DNA of 64,000 nt from Brevundimonas vesicularis (GTDB lineage: Bacteria; Pseudomonadota; Alphaproteobacteria; Caulobacterales; Caulobacteraceae), in assembly GCF_027886425.1 (NCBI RefSeq), contig NZ_CP115671.1, positions 1,798,001 through 1,862,000 of the forward strand, read 5' to 3'. Positions 52,653 through 61,926 of this stretch are shown here, piece by piece. Under the pieces are notes generated by a model. It was given only the letters and a program-made list of their open reading frames with translations. It searched no databases and was not told the DNA's origin. Numbering within the stretch: the first letter of the stretch is position 1; each line of letters starts with the position of its first letter. The translations under genes were made by a program, and so were the position numbers.

Positions 52653-54058
52653 TGGCTGCTGAATTCGATCTCGTCGTCATCGGCTCGGGCCCCGGCGGTT
52701 ACGTCGCGGCCATTCGCGCCAGCCAGTTGGGCCTGAAGGTCGCCATCGTCGAGCGCGAGAACCTGGGCGGCATCTGCCTGAACTGGGGCTGCATCCCCAC
52801 CAAGGCCCTGCTGAAGTCGGGCGAAAAGTTCGAGAGCCTGAGCCATCTGAAGGAGTACGGCCTGTCGGCGTCCGGCGCGTCGTTCGATTTCGACGCCATC
52901 ATCCAGCGCTCGCGCGGCGTGGCCAAACAGCTGAATCAGGGCGTGGGCTTCCTGATGAAGAAGAACAAGATCGAGGTGATCGAGGGGTCAGCCAAGCTGG
53001 AGAAGGGCGCCGCCGCGCCCAAGGTCGTCGTCGCTCTGAAAGCGGGCGGATCGCGCGCCTTGGAGGCCAAGTCTGTGATGCTGGCCGTCGGCGCACGTGC
53101 ACGCGCCTTGCCGCAGATCGGACTGGAAGCCGACGGCGATCGCATCTGGGCCTATCGCGAAGCCATGGCCCCGAAGTTCCTGCCCAAGTCGATCGTCGTG
53201 ATCGGTTCGGGCGCCATCGGCATCGAGTTCGGCAGCTTCTATCGCGCCCTGGGCTGTGACGTGACCGTGGTCGAGGCCGTGGATCGCATCATGCCGGTCG
53301 AGGACGAAGAGGTCTCCAAGGCCGCTCAGAAGTCGTTCGAAAAGCGCGGCATGAAGTTCAAACTGGGCGCCAAGGTCACTAAGGTGAGCAAGGACGCCAA
53401 GGGCGTGAAGGTCGCTGTGGAGATCGGCGGCAAGGCCGAGACCCTGGAGGCCGAGGTCTGCATTTCCGCTGTAGGAATCACCGCCAACACCGACGGCATC
53501 GGACTGGAAGAACTGGGTCTGGAAATGGACCGCGGCCACGTCAAGATCGACGGCCACTGCCAGACCAACGTCAAGGGCCTGTACGCCATCGGCGACTGCG
53601 CCGGCGCGCCCTGGCTGGCGCACAAGGCGTCGCACGAAGGCATACACGCCGCTGAACATATCGCCGGCTACAAGACCCCCAACGTCCATTCGCCCATCGC
53701 CGGCTGCACCTATGCCCAGCCGCAGGTGGCCTCGGTCGGCGTCACCGAACAGGCTGCGCGCGCCGAAAAGCGCGACGTGAAAATCGGCCGCTTCCCGTTC
53801 CGCGTGAACGGCAAGGCGATCGCCTCGGGCGACACCGACGGCTTCGTCAAGGTGATCTTCGACGCCAAGACCGGCGCCCTGATCGGCGCGCACATGATCG
53901 GTCATGAAGTGACCGAGATGATCCAGGGCTATGTCACCGCCATCACCATGGAGGCGACGGAAGAAGACATTCACGGGATCGTCTATCCGCACCCGACCAT
54001 GTCGGAGGCCATGCACGAGGCGGCGCTGGACGCCTATGGGCGTGTGATCCACATCTGA
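52652..54058 (+). CDS. lpdA: Dihydrolipoyl dehydrogenase (E3)
   Basis: The 468-residue flavoprotein has FAD loop VIGSGPGGYVAAIRASQLG, redox disulfide GGICLNWGCIPTKALL, NAD loop IVVIGSGAIGIEFGSFYRAL, and the C-terminal base YPHPTMSEAMHEAAL. Reoxidises dihydrolipoamide for PDH and other 2-oxoacid complexes. Confidence 0.97.
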   Translation: MAAEFDLVVIGSGPGGYVAAIRASQLGLKVAIVERENLGGICLNWGCIPTKALLKSGEKFESLSHLKEYGLSASGASFDFDAIIQRSRGVAKQLNQGVGFLMKKNKIEVIEGSAKLEKGAAAPKVVVALKAGGSRALEAKSVMLAVGARARALPQIGLEADGDRIWAYREAMAPKFLPKSIVVIGSGAIGIEFGSFYRALGCDVTVVEAVDRIMPVEDEEVSKAAQKSFEKRGMKFKLGAKVTKVSKDAKGVKVAVEIGGKAETLEAEVCISAVGITANTDGIGLEELGLEMDRGHVKIDGHCQTNVKGLYAIGDCAGAPWLAHKASHEGIHAAEHIAGYKTPNVHSPIAGCTYAQPQVASVGVTEQAARAEKRDVKIGRFPFRVNGKAIASGDTDGFVKVIFDAKTGALIGAHMIGHEVTEMIQGYVTAITMEATEEDIHGIVYPHPTMSEAMHEAALDAYGRVIHI

Positions 54059-54264
54059 TGAGGGGGCCTGTGTTCGCCAAGGTCACCGAGACGAACGGCG
54101 TGGTTCACTGGATCAATCTGAACCACGTTCGCGAACTTATCGTGAAGGACGGCAAGCACGGCCAACCGACCTTGACGGAAGTCAGCATCGACAACCTATT
54201 CGTGGCCAAGGTTTTTCGCGTCAAGGAAACGCCTGAGGCCATCCTGGCTCAGGTGAGAGGCTGA
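54058..54264 (+). CDS. Small hypothetical protein, 64-68 aa
   Basis: ATG 54058 overlaps the lpd stop; GTG 54070, preceded by GAGGGGG, is another and perhaps better start (MFAKVTETNGVVHWINLNHV). Beta-rich text ending FRVKETPEAILAQVRG. No family recognised; spacing indicates cotranscription with lpd. Confidence 0.65.
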   Translation: MRGPVFAKVTETNGVVHWINLNHVRELIVKDGKHGQPTLTEVSIDNLFVAKVFRVKETPEAILAQVRG

Positions 54265-54267
54265 AAC

Positions 54268-54450
54268 TTAGCGCTTCTTGCCCAATTCCACCGCGATATC
54301 CTTGGTCATGCGACCGACTTTACGGTGCGCGGCGGTGATCTGATCCTTGGTCACGCCCCAGCGCTTCATCCAGTATTCGACCGACTGACGCTCGGTCAGG
54401 TCGATGCGGTCCTTGTCGATGAAGCCGCGCTTGTCTTTAAGGCCCGCCAT
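54268..54450 (-). CDS. DUF3606 domain protein, 60 aa
   Basis: The protein MAGLKDKRGFIDKDRIDLTE continues RQSVEYWMKRWGVTKDQI and AHRKVGRM, the DUF3606 pattern. Basic, helical; function unknown. It ends 3 bases from the convergent small gene and lies downstream of uvrD on the same strand. Confidence 0.88.
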   Translation of the reverse strand: MAGLKDKRGFIDKDRIDLTERQSVEYWMKRWGVTKDQITAAHRKVGRMTKDIAVELGKKR

Positions 54451-54483
54451 GGTTGGCTCCGTTCATTGGGTCAGAGCGCCGGG

Positions 54484-56838
54484 TTAGGCCCTCTCGACAA
54501 AGCTGTCGATGACGCGCTTTTCACCGGCCTTTTCGAATTCGACCAGCAGTTTGTTGCCTTCGATGACGCGCACGTTCCCGTAGCCGAACTTCTGGTGGAA
54601 GACGCGTTCGCCCTTCTTCCATCCCGTGCTGGACTTGGGGTCGGCGGTGGCGATCAGGCGGCCGTCGCCTTCGATGACCGCCTTGCGCGCCGGGATCTTG
54701 GCTGGGGTCTGGGCGGCGGTGAAGGATTGGGCGCGTTTCCAGCCGGGGGAGGAATAACCGCTGCCAAAGGATGGCGCGTCGTCCCAGCGGCTCTTGGCCT
54801 CCTTCATGCCGGTCGAAGCGCCGTAATAGCCGGTATCGGATTGGGGATCGACGTGGGCGATAGGCAGTTCGTCGACGAAGCGGCTGGGCAGTTGGGAGGT
54901 CCAGCGTCCATAGACCAGCCGGTTGGCGGCGAAGGAGATGCGGGCGTCCTGCTTGGCGCGGGTGACGCCGACATAGGCCAGGCGGCGTTCCTCCTCGAGG
55001 CCTTTTTCGCCCTTTTCGTCGATGCTGCGCTGGCTGGGGAACACGCCTTCCTCCCAGCCCGGTAGGAAGACCAGCGGGAACTCCAGCCCCTTGGCGCCGT
55101 GCAGCGTCATGATCTGCACCGCGCCGTCGCCGTTGGGATCGTCGCTGGTCGCGCGCTCCAGATCCATGACCAGTGAGACGTGCTCCAGATAGGCCTGCAG
55201 CGTCTCGAACTGCTGCATCGACTGGGTCAGTTCCTTCAGGTTCTCCAGCCGGGTCTGGCCGCTGGTGCGGTCGGCCTTCTGCATGTCGGTATAGCCGCTC
55301 TCCTCCAGCACCGTCTCCATGACCTGCCAATGGGGCGTGGTCTCGGACAGTTGGCGCCAGCGGTCGATATCGCGCACGAAGTTGGACAGGGCGGTGCGCG
55401 TACGGGCCTGAAGCTCGTCGGTATTGATCAGGCCCCTGACGGCGGTCAGGGCCGACAGGTCGTGCTGGCGGGCCAACTGCAGGATCTTCTGCACGCTGGT
55501 GTCGCCGATGCCGCGCTTGGGCACATTGACGATCCGCTCGAAGGCGAGGTCGTCGTCTTCCGACAGGATCAGGCGCAGATAGGCGTGGGCGTCGCGAATC
55601 TCGGCGCGCTCGAAGAACCGCGGCCCGCCGATGACGGTGTAGGGAATGGCCAGCATGACCAGCCGTTCTTCAAAGGCCCGCATCTGGAACGAGGCGCGGA
55701 CCAGAATGGCCATGTCCTTGTATTTCAGGCCCGGTTCGCCGGCGTGGGGCCGCCGCGCGGTCTCGATCTCGTCGGCTATAAGCCGGGCCTCGGCCTCGCC
55801 GTCCCAGACGCCGCGCACCCGCACCTTGTCGCCGCTGTCGTCTTCGGTCCACAGGGTCTTGCCCAGACGATCGCGATTGGCGGCGATCAGGCCGGACGCC
55901 GCCCCCAGGATATGACTGGTCGAGCGATAGTTACGCTCCAGCTTGACGATCTTGGCGCCGGGGAAGTCCCGCTCGAAGCGCAGGATGTTGTCTACCTCGG
56001 CCCCGCGCCAGCCGTAGATCGACTGATCGTCATCGCCGACGCAGCAGACGTTGCCGGTCGAGGCCGTCAGCAATCGTAGCCACAGATATTGGGCGACGTT
56101 GGTGTCCTGATATTCGTCCACCAGGATGTAGCGGAAGCGGCGGCGATATCCCTCAGCCAGGTCCGCATGCTGCGACAATATGGTGATGTTGTGCAGCAGC
56201 AGATCGCCGAAGTCGCAGGCGTTCAGGCTGCGCAAGCGCGCCTGATAGGCGGCGTACAGACCCTGACCTTTGCCGTTGGCGAAGTCCTCGCCGGACGGCA
56301 GCTTGTCCGGCGTCCAGCCGCGGTTCTTCCAGTGATCGATCAGGCCGGACAGCGACTTGGGCGTCCAGCGTTTGGTGTCGATGTTGGCCGCTTCCAGCAG
56401 CTGTTTCAGCACCCGTTCCTGGTCGTCGGTGTCCAGGATGGTGAAGCTGGATTTCAGACCGACCAGTTCGGCGTGGCGACGAAGGATCTGGGCGGCGATG
56501 GAGTGAAAGGTGCCAAGCCAGCGGAGGCCCTCGGCGGAGGGGCCGATCAGATGCGTGATGCGCTCGCGCATTTCGCGCGCGGCCTTGTTGGTGAAGGTGA
56601 CGGCCAGCAGCTCCCACGGCTTGGCCCGGCCTGTCGCCAGAATATGCGCCAGCCGTGTCGTCAGGACGCGGGTCTTGCCCGTGCCGGCGCCCGCAAGCAC
56701 CAGAACCGGACCCTCGGTCGTCTCGACCGCCTCGCGCTGCTCCGGGTTCAGCCCCTTCAGATAATCACGCGGCGCCTCGCCCTCGGGCGCACGAGCGCGC
56801 GCGAGGTCGGAAATGCGGGGGGCGGGAAGATCAGTCAC
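54484..56838 (-). CDS. uvrD: UvrD/PcrA-type superfamily 1 DNA helicase
   Basis: The 784-residue 3'-5' helicase has NPEQREAVETTEGPVLVLAG Q motif, AGAGTGKTRVLTTRLAHIL (Walker A), LAVTFTNKAAREMRER, ILVDEYQDTNVAQY (motif II), GDDDQSIYGWRGA (III), NYRST and a C-terminal Tudor-like domain (VFHQKFGYGNVRVIEGNKLL). Functions in excision and mismatch repair. Confidence 0.95.
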   Translation of the reverse strand: MTDLPAPRISDLARARAPEGEAPRDYLKGLNPEQREAVETTEGPVLVLAGAGTGKTRVLTTRLAHILATGRAKPWELLAVTFTNKAAREMRERITHLIGPSAEGLRWLGTFHSIAAQILRRHAELVGLKSSFTILDTDDQERVLKQLLEAANIDTKRWTPKSLSGLIDHWKNRGWTPDKLPSGEDFANGKGQGLYAAYQARLRSLNACDFGDLLLHNITILSQHADLAEGYRRRFRYILVDEYQDTNVAQYLWLRLLTASTGNVCCVGDDDQSIYGWRGAEVDNILRFERDFPGAKIVKLERNYRSTSHILGAASGLIAANRDRLGKTLWTEDDSGDKVRVRGVWDGEAEARLIADEIETARRPHAGEPGLKYKDMAILVRASFQMRAFEERLVMLAIPYTVIGGPRFFERAEIRDAHAYLRLILSEDDDLAFERIVNVPKRGIGDTSVQKILQLARQHDLSALTAVRGLINTDELQARTRTALSNFVRDIDRWRQLSETTPHWQVMETVLEESGYTDMQKADRTSGQTRLENLKELTQSMQQFETLQAYLEHVSLVMDLERATSDDPNGDGAVQIMTLHGAKGLEFPLVFLPGWEEGVFPSQRSIDEKGEKGLEEERRLAYVGVTRAKQDARISFAANRLVYGRWTSQLPSRFVDELPIAHVDPQSDTGYYGASTGMKEAKSRWDDAPSFGSGYSSPGWKRAQSFTAAQTPAKIPARKAVIEGDGRLIATADPKSSTGWKKGERVFHQKFGYGNVRVIEGNKLLVEFEKAGEKRVIDSFVERA

Positions 56839-56963
56839 AGGCGCAGAAACATCCGTCAGTCAGATTCGAAACCGGAACATAAGGGGACCGCGCGGCAAAG
56901 TCAGGGCCGCCGCCACAATCAAACCTCGGAACCCGGCGGATCGACGGCCGGTTCCTAGGTGCG

Positions 56964-57191
56964 ATGCAGCAGAACACTGACAAAAGGGACGCGGCGTCAC
57001 ACCGCAAACCACGCGGCAAGAAGGCCGGGTGGTGGGCCTTCGTTCTGGGCATGGTCGGAATGTTCGTGATCCTGGCCGTCTGGGTCGTGTTGGTCGAGAT
57101 GGGTCAAGATCCGCAGGCCGACGTCAATTTCATCGGGCGACAGCAATCCTCCGACGCCGGACCGCCCGAGACTACTTCAGACTATAGGTGA
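56964..57191 (+). CDS. Small single-pass membrane protein, 75 aa
   Basis: A basic N-terminus (about 20 residues with KPRGKKAG) precedes one membrane span AFVLGMVGMFVILAVWVVLV (residues 25-44) and a polar C-terminus, so the orientation is probably N-in, C-out. Divergent from uvrD and overlapping the SIMPL gene tail-to-tail by 20 bases. Function unknown. Confidence 0.7.
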   Translation: MQQNTDKRDAASHRKPRGKKAGWWAFVLGMVGMFVILAVWVVLVEMGQDPQADVNFIGRQQSSDAGPPETTSDYR

Positions 57192-57891
57192 TGGTCGTGA
57201 CGACCCGGATCTTCTTGTCGATGGAGGCGGCCTCGTCACCGGCTGCGCCATCGCGCGGCAGGATTTCGAACGAGCCCTGGGTGGCCTGACGGATCGGGCC
57301 CAAGGGCGTTCCGCTGTCCTTGGCGAACTGTTCCGCCCCGGTGCGCGCCGCCGCTGTACCCTCGGCGATCATTTGCGGGCGCACGTCGTTCAACTTGGTG
57401 AAGATATAGGACGGACCCTGGAAGTCCTGCAGCACCACGTCCTGACGCACCAGATCGTTGAGCAGTCGCGTCGTTGCCTGAACCCGTGCGACATCGCTGG
57501 TCCGCACGATCACCGTCTGAGCCAGGATGAAGCGCGGACCGCCGTTCTGGGCGGCGTATTCTCGCGACCGGGTGTCGGCCACCTCCAACCGGCCCAATTC
57601 GATGGCCTGGGCAGGGTAGCCCTGGGCGGTGAGGAAGCGGCGGACCAGCGCCAGATCGTCGTCGATCTTGGTTTGAACTTCCGAAAGGACATCGCCCGAG
57701 GCCGAGAAGCGTAGCGGCAGGACGGCAAGGTCCGCTTTTACATTGCGTTCGGACAGGCCGCGCACCGTCACGGTGCGGTCGCCAGCGCGCGCGTGGATGA
57801 CGCCCTGACCGATAAGGGCGCCGGCGCCGATGAAGCCGACAGCCAGAAGACCGCCGACCACGGCGGCTGGAAGCAGACGATTGTCGGACAT
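57172..57891 (-). CDS. SIMPL (DUF541) domain protein, exported
   Basis: The 239-residue protein has an N-terminal hydrophobic anchor VVGGLLAVGFIGAGALIGQG, then DRTVTVRGLSERNVKADLAV, typical of SIMPL/DUF541 proteins, and QTVIVRTSDVARVQATTRLL. Periplasmic; bacterial members are linked to oxidative stress, but the role is unclear. Downstream of the RHH gene by 24 bases. Confidence 0.88.
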   Translation of the reverse strand: MSDNRLLPAAVVGGLLAVGFIGAGALIGQGVIHARAGDRTVTVRGLSERNVKADLAVLPLRFSASGDVLSEVQTKIDDDLALVRRFLTAQGYPAQAIELGRLEVADTRSREYAAQNGGPRFILAQTVIVRTSDVARVQATTRLLNDLVRQDVVLQDFQGPSYIFTKLNDVRPQMIAEGTAAARTGAEQFAKDSGTPLGPIRQATQGSFEILPRDGAAGDEAASIDKKIRVVTTITYSLK

Positions 57892-57915
57892 GATCAGGTC
57901 TCCGTTGGATCGAAG

Positions 57916-58140
57916 CTACGCCGGTCTTCCATGATCCGCCACCCAGTCCAGCGCCAGCAGGCGACAGGCGGAGGCGAGGGGGCGTCGGCCGCGACCGGCG
58001 TCGATTTCAGCCAGAAGCTGCGCCTTGCTGAGGTTGCGGGCAGCGGCGATCCGATCCAGCACGGCCCAGAACTCCGGCTCCAGCGCCACCGACGTGGCAT
58101 GGCCGGCGAGGGCGACCGAACGTTTGCTGAGGCTGCTCAA
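57916..58140 (-). CDS. Ribbon-helix-helix (RHH_4) protein
   Basis: The 74-residue protein has LSKRSVALAGHATSVALEPE and FWAVLDRIAAARNLSKAQLL AEIDAGR, the pattern of PF13467 RHH_4 proteins, probably DNA-binding dimers. No toxin lies next to it. ATG overlaps the YbaY-like stop by 4 bases. Confidence 0.85.
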   Translation of the reverse strand: MSSLSKRSVALAGHATSVALEPEFWAVLDRIAAARNLSKAQLLAEIDAGRGRRPLASACRLLALDWVADHGRPA

Positions 58141-58544
58141 CGCGCGGACTTCAGCACGATCTCGGCCGAGGCCGGCGCGCCGTTCGTCAGGATCGCGTGG
58201 CGGGTGTCTGTAACGAAGACCAGAGCGCCGGCCGCGTCTCGGATCTCGGCGCGCGCGGCATAGGTGTGGCGCGGATCGATCTGAGACGTGGGAAAGCCAA
58301 GGGTGACGCGATAGGGCGGGGCGCCGGTCAGCGGCTCGCGGGTCTCGGCGAGAACCTTGGCGGGTGCGTCGGCCAGACTGACATCCTCAACCCTGACGGT
58401 CAGGACATGGCCGGGCGGCAGCATGATCCGTTCGCGATAGGTGGCGGTCACGTTTGCGACCGTCGTTCCGGTCGTCATGTCCGGCGTGGCGGCGCAGGCA
58501 GCCAAGACCAGAGCGGCGGGCAGGATCAGGGGGGCGTTTCGCAT
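58137..58544 (-). CDS. YbaY-family lipoprotein
   Basis: Signal peptide with lipobox LVLAAC (Cys near residue 17), then TATYRERIMLPPGHVLTVRV and VRVEDVSLADAPAKVLAET, the YbaY (PF09619) beta-sandwich pattern. 135 residues. First gene of a minus operon with RHH and SIMPL. Function unknown; outer-membrane or periplasmic. Confidence 0.85.
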   Translation of the reverse strand: MRNAPLILPAALVLAACAATPDMTTGTTVANVTATYRERIMLPPGHVLTVRVEDVSLADAPAKVLAETREPLTGAPPYRVTLGFPTSQIDPRHTYAARAEIRDAAGALVFVTDTRHAILTNGAPASAEIVLKSAR

Positions 58545-58650
58545 GGCGATCTCCTTCGAGGCGCCCAGTGTGTCACACTCAGGCGCAAGACGTGAGGGCG
58601 CGTGGCGTTAGGGCGTGTTATGCGGGCCGTCCATCGTCGGAGATCAACCT

Positions 58651-59535
58651 TTGAGCCGCCCCTTTGCGATCGCTGCGATCGCCATCTGCGCCCTGATCTG
58701 GGGCACGACCTGGTACGCGATCACCCTGCAGTTGGGGCCGGTTGATTCCATCGTCTCGATCGTCTGGCGGTTTGGTCTGGCGTCGGCGGTCCTGTTCGCC
58801 TTCTGCGCCGTGACGCGCCGGCCGCTGCGTCTGACGCGCAGCCAGCATCTGGCCGCCATCGGCCAGGGCGCCTTCGTCTTCGCGGTCAGCTATGGCTTCG
58901 TCTATGCCGCGGAAGGGCAGGTGGCCTCGGCTGTGGTCGCGGTGATCTTCGCCGCCCTGGCCTTTGTGAACCTGATCCTGTTTCGGCTGCTGGGCGGACA
59001 GAAGGCGGCGCCAGCGGCGTGGATCGGCGCAATACTGGGCGTCATGGGCGTCGGGGTCTTGTCCTACGGCCAGATCACGGCGGCCGGCGCTGGGCTCAAT
59101 CCGGGGCTGGGCGTCCTCTTCGCGCTAACCGCTGTACTGGCTTCGGCGCTCGGCAACTGGTTCGCCTGGAAAGGACAGCAGGCGGGCGCGCCCGTTATGG
59201 CCGCCACGTGCTGGGCGATGGCTTATGGCACAGCCATGTTGGCGCTGTACGGCATGGCGACCGGCGTGACGTGGCGGATCGAGCCGACGCCGGACTATGT
59301 CCTGTCGCTGCTTTATCTCTCGCTGTTCGGGTCGGTGATCGCGTTCGGCTTGTACTTCACCATCGCGCGCCAACGCGGCTATGCCCTGGCCAGCTACATC
59401 TCGGCTCTGACGCCGCCCATCGCCATGCTGGTGTCGGTGCTGTTCGAGGGCGCGCGGTTCGGCTGGAGCGCCCTGATCGGACTGGCGCTTGTGCTGGCGG
59501 GGCAGGTCATGCTGATCCGCGCGCCAAAGGCCTGA
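58651..59535 (+). CDS. EamA/DMT-family transporter
   Basis: TTG 58651 with GGAGA 7 bases upstream gives MSRPFAIAAIAICALIWGTT; the longer GTG at 58615 has no site. The 294 residues carry ten membrane segments in two EamA repeats (GTTWYAITLQLGPVDSIVS; LASALGNWFAWKGQQ). Substrate unknown, small metabolites likely. Confidence 0.9.
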   Translation: MSRPFAIAAIAICALIWGTTWYAITLQLGPVDSIVSIVWRFGLASAVLFAFCAVTRRPLRLTRSQHLAAIGQGAFVFAVSYGFVYAAEGQVASAVVAVIFAALAFVNLILFRLLGGQKAAPAAWIGAILGVMGVGVLSYGQITAAGAGLNPGLGVLFALTAVLASALGNWFAWKGQQAGAPVMAATCWAMAYGTAMLALYGMATGVTWRIEPTPDYVLSLLYLSLFGSVIAFGLYFTIARQRGYALASYISALTPPIAMLVSVLFEGARFGWSALIGLALVLAGQVMLIRAPKA

Positions 59536-59539
59536 GCCA

Positions 59540-59728
59540 TCAGTCGTCGTTTTTCGGCTCCAGCTTCTGACCGTCCAACTGCTTATCGGCGCGATGACGC
59601 TCAAGAGCGGACAGGGTCTTCTCGGCCTTGGAGCGTCCATGGGCCAAGCGGTTGGCGGCGGCCAACGCCTTGTCTTCGGCCTTGGCGCGGGTCTTTCGCG
59701 CTCGGTTCAGATTGATGATCTCGCCCAT
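59540..59728 (-). CDS. DUF4169 small protein, 62 aa
   Basis: MGEIINLNRARKTRAKAEDK plus basic helix text is the DUF4169 signature. Starts 2 bases after the patatin stop on the same strand. Function unknown. Confidence 0.88.
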   Translation of the reverse strand: MGEIINLNRARKTRAKAEDKALAAANRLAHGRSKAEKTLSALERHRADKQLDGQKLEPKNDD

Positions 59729-59730
59729 GA

Positions 59731-60990
59731 CTACGCCTTGGGCTTGTCGGCGGGGGGCGTATCCGCCGACGGTTTGGCCGAGGGCTCGGGCGCCAGCACA
59801 GCCGGCACCTGAGACTCCGAGATCGTCGTCTGGGGGATGAAGGGCTGGTCCGCCGGGCGCTCGCCCAGCCGGGTCCAGGCATCGGCGCTGCGCCCGCGCT
59901 GACGCCCCAGTTCGAACATGGCCGTCATGGTCTCTTGATCGAACTTCAGGCTGGAGGCGGCGACATTGTCTGGAATGGCCGACAGCGCCATGTCCAGCCC
60001 ATTGCGCCGCGCAAACGCCGCCGTCACGGCCAGATGGATGCGCAGCGACGATTTGCTCATGCTGTCATAGGTACGCGACAGAATTCCCGACAGGCGGCCG
60101 GGCGTAACCCCGTCGTTGCGGCCGACCTGACCATTGACGATGACATAGAGGGCGCCGACACGCCCTTCGTCGTTTGGACGGGTCCACAGCATCAGGTCCT
60201 CTGGGATGGCCAGGAACGGCGTGTTGACGCCGCCATCGACGTGCATTTCCAGAACCACCTTGTCGTCGTCCTGAAGCCCGGCGATCAGAACCGGAGGAAA
60301 GACGCCGGGAATGCTGGCCGAGGCGACCAGCACCTCCTTGAACAGCTCGCGGGCGTTCTCGTCGCCCTGCGTCGCCAAAAGGCCCATGTCCCAGATGACG
60401 GTTTCCTCGCTGTCCAGATCGGTCGTCGCCACCAGCAGGCGTCTGCCCTTGGCGTGCTCGCGCGCGACGGCCTGCATCAGTTCAGGGGTGACGTTCTCGT
60501 CCACCAGATTGCGCAGGACCTGCGACGAGAACAGGCTCGGGTTCAGGAAGGCGGCGAAACTGCGCCAGCTCAGCAAATTGCTGGCGGCGCCGCTGGTGTA
60601 GGCATGCTGAAGTTCGTCGTCCCAATCCGATCCGAGAAAGGCGAACGGCGCGGCAAGCGCCCCCGTGCTGACGCCGGTGACAACATCGAACGCGGGGCGA
60701 TCGCCCTGTTCGGTCCAGCCGACCAGAAGCCCGGCTCCGTAGGCTCCGTTTGCGCCGCCGCCGGACAGCGCCAGGATCGAGGTTGGTTTGTCGGGCCGAA
60801 GTCGCTGACCAATTTCCTGGGTGAAGGCCTGCAAACGCGCACTGTCACTGGCGCGGATGCGAGGGTCTTCCGCCTTGACGAGCGTGCCGTCGGTGATGCG
60901 GAGGGGGCCGGTCGGGCGATCCAGCGTTCCACACGCCGAAAGGGCCAAGGCCATGAGGACGCCGAACAGGCCTGATCCAATCCGCCGCAT
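59731..60990 (-). CDS. Patatin-like phospholipase lipoprotein
   Basis: The 419-residue protein has a lipobox LALSAC (Cys ~20), oxyanion loop SILALSGGGANGAYGAG, nucleophile motif GVSTGAL (GxSxG) and catalytic Asp in MHVDGGVNTPF. A serine-aspartate lipid acyl hydrolase anchored in the envelope. A Pro/Ala-rich tail of ~40 residues follows. Confidence 0.93.
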   Translation of the reverse strand: MRRIGSGLFGVLMALALSACGTLDRPTGPLRITDGTLVKAEDPRIRASDSARLQAFTQEIGQRLRPDKPTSILALSGGGANGAYGAGLLVGWTEQGDRPAFDVVTGVSTGALAAPFAFLGSDWDDELQHAYTSGAASNLLSWRSFAAFLNPSLFSSQVLRNLVDENVTPELMQAVAREHAKGRRLLVATTDLDSEETVIWDMGLLATQGDENARELFKEVLVASASIPGVFPPVLIAGLQDDDKVVLEMHVDGGVNTPFLAIPEDLMLWTRPNDEGRVGALYVIVNGQVGRNDGVTPGRLSGILSRTYDSMSKSSLRIHLAVTAAFARRNGLDMALSAIPDNVAASSLKFDQETMTAMFELGRQRGRSADAWTRLGERPADQPFIPQTTISESQVPAVLAPEPSAKPSADTPPADKPKA

Positions 60991-61140
60991 ATCTTGAGTT
61001 CCGGTTCCGTGTGAACGGCGGCTTCTACCGCGTCCTTGCCAATCCTGTCATCAAGACGATGAACAAGCGTCGCCGTTTGAAACCGTCGCAGGCCGGGTGT
61101 GTTCTCATCGGCAGGACAAACCAAACTGCTGGAGATACAC

Positions 61141-61380
61141 ATGGTTGACGTTTCGCTCATCAAGGAACACCTCGAAGTCGTGGGCTCGGACGGCGGTCAC
61201 GTGGGCCGGGTCGATCACGTCCTGGGCGACCAGATCGAACTGGCGAAGCTGGATTTCGCCGGCGGCTTCAAGCACCACATGATCCCGGTCAGCTGGGTCG
61301 AACGGGTTGACGACAAGCACGTTCATCTGAGCCTGACCCAAGACGACGCCAAGGCGCGCTGGACCGAGAAGCCGCACTAA
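61141..61380 (+). CDS. DUF2171 protein, 79 aa
   Basis: ATG 61141 after CTGGAGAT gives MVDVSLIKEHLEVVGSDGGH with VGRVDHVLGDQIEL and IPVSWVERVDDKHVHLS, a PRC-barrel-like DUF2171 form. Function unknown. A strong terminator lies 29 bases beyond. Confidence 0.9.
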   Translation: MVDVSLIKEHLEVVGSDGGHVGRVDHVLGDQIELAKLDFAGGFKHHMIPVSWVERVDDKHVHLSLTQDDAKARWTEKPH

Positions 61381-61408
61381 GGCCGATCTGACGCCGATTT
61401 AATGAAGG

Positions 61409-61434
61409 CCCCGCTGCACAAGCGGGGTCTTTTG
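61409..61434 (+). terminator. Rho-independent terminator after the DUF2171 gene
   Basis: 7-bp stem CCCCGCT / AGCGGGG with GCACA loop, followed by TCTTTT. Confidence 0.88.
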
Positions 61435-61479
61435 CTTATCTGAGGTATGTCGCAATGGGCGACAGTGGAGCCTGTCTTG

Positions 61480-61863
61480 ATGCGCCTGATCCTGAATATC
61501 CTCTGGCTCATCTTCGGCGGCTGGATTTCCGGCCTTCTGTGGCTGCTGGGCGGCGCGATCCTGGCGCTAACCGTTGTCGGCCTGCCGTGGACGTTCGCGG
61601 CGTGGCGTATCGCCAGCTATTCCTTCTGGCCCTTCGGCCGCGAGATCGTGTGGCAGGACACGCATCCCGTCGCTGGCTGTGTCGGCGTCGTTTTGAACGT
61701 CGTCTGGTTCGTCGTGGCCGGCTGGTACATCGCCCTGACGCACCTGCTCATCGCCGTGGCGGAGTTCGTCTCCATCATCGGCATTCCGTTCGCGCTGAAG
61801 GATCTCGAACTGGCCAAGCTGGCGCTGGCGCCGGTCGGCCGCACCATCCGTGACAAGGCCTGA
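61480..61863 (+). CDS. yccF: YccF-domain inner membrane protein
   Basis: ATG 61480 with GGAG 9 bases upstream gives MRLILNILWLIFGGWISGLL, the standard start; ATG 61447 is in frame but extends beyond the family N-terminus. 127 residues with two YccF repeats (GLPWTFAAWRIASYSFWPFG; GIPFALKDLELAKLALAPVG) and about four membrane spans. Function unknown. Confidence 0.92.
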   Translation: MRLILNILWLIFGGWISGLLWLLGGAILALTVVGLPWTFAAWRIASYSFWPFGREIVWQDTHPVAGCVGVVLNVVWFVVAGWYIALTHLLIAVAEFVSIIGIPFALKDLELAKLALAPVGRTIRDKA

Positions 61864-61872
61864 CCCAAAAGA

Positions 61873-61902
61873 AAACGCCGACGTCAGACGACGTCGGCGT
61901 TT
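61873..61902. terminator. Bidirectional terminator between yccF and fumC
   Basis: Perfect 13-bp stem AAACGCCGACGTC / GACGTCGGCGTTT with AGAC loop. The T-rich sides (TTTC on +, TTTTCTTTT on minus) serve both converging genes. Confidence 0.9.
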
Positions 61903-61926
61903 CAAAAATCTCGATCTTGGAGGGGG

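Noticed and set aside
57916..58140. Toxin-antitoxin system based on the RHH protein
   Set aside because: No toxin-like gene is adjacent; neighbours are a lipoprotein and a SIMPL protein.
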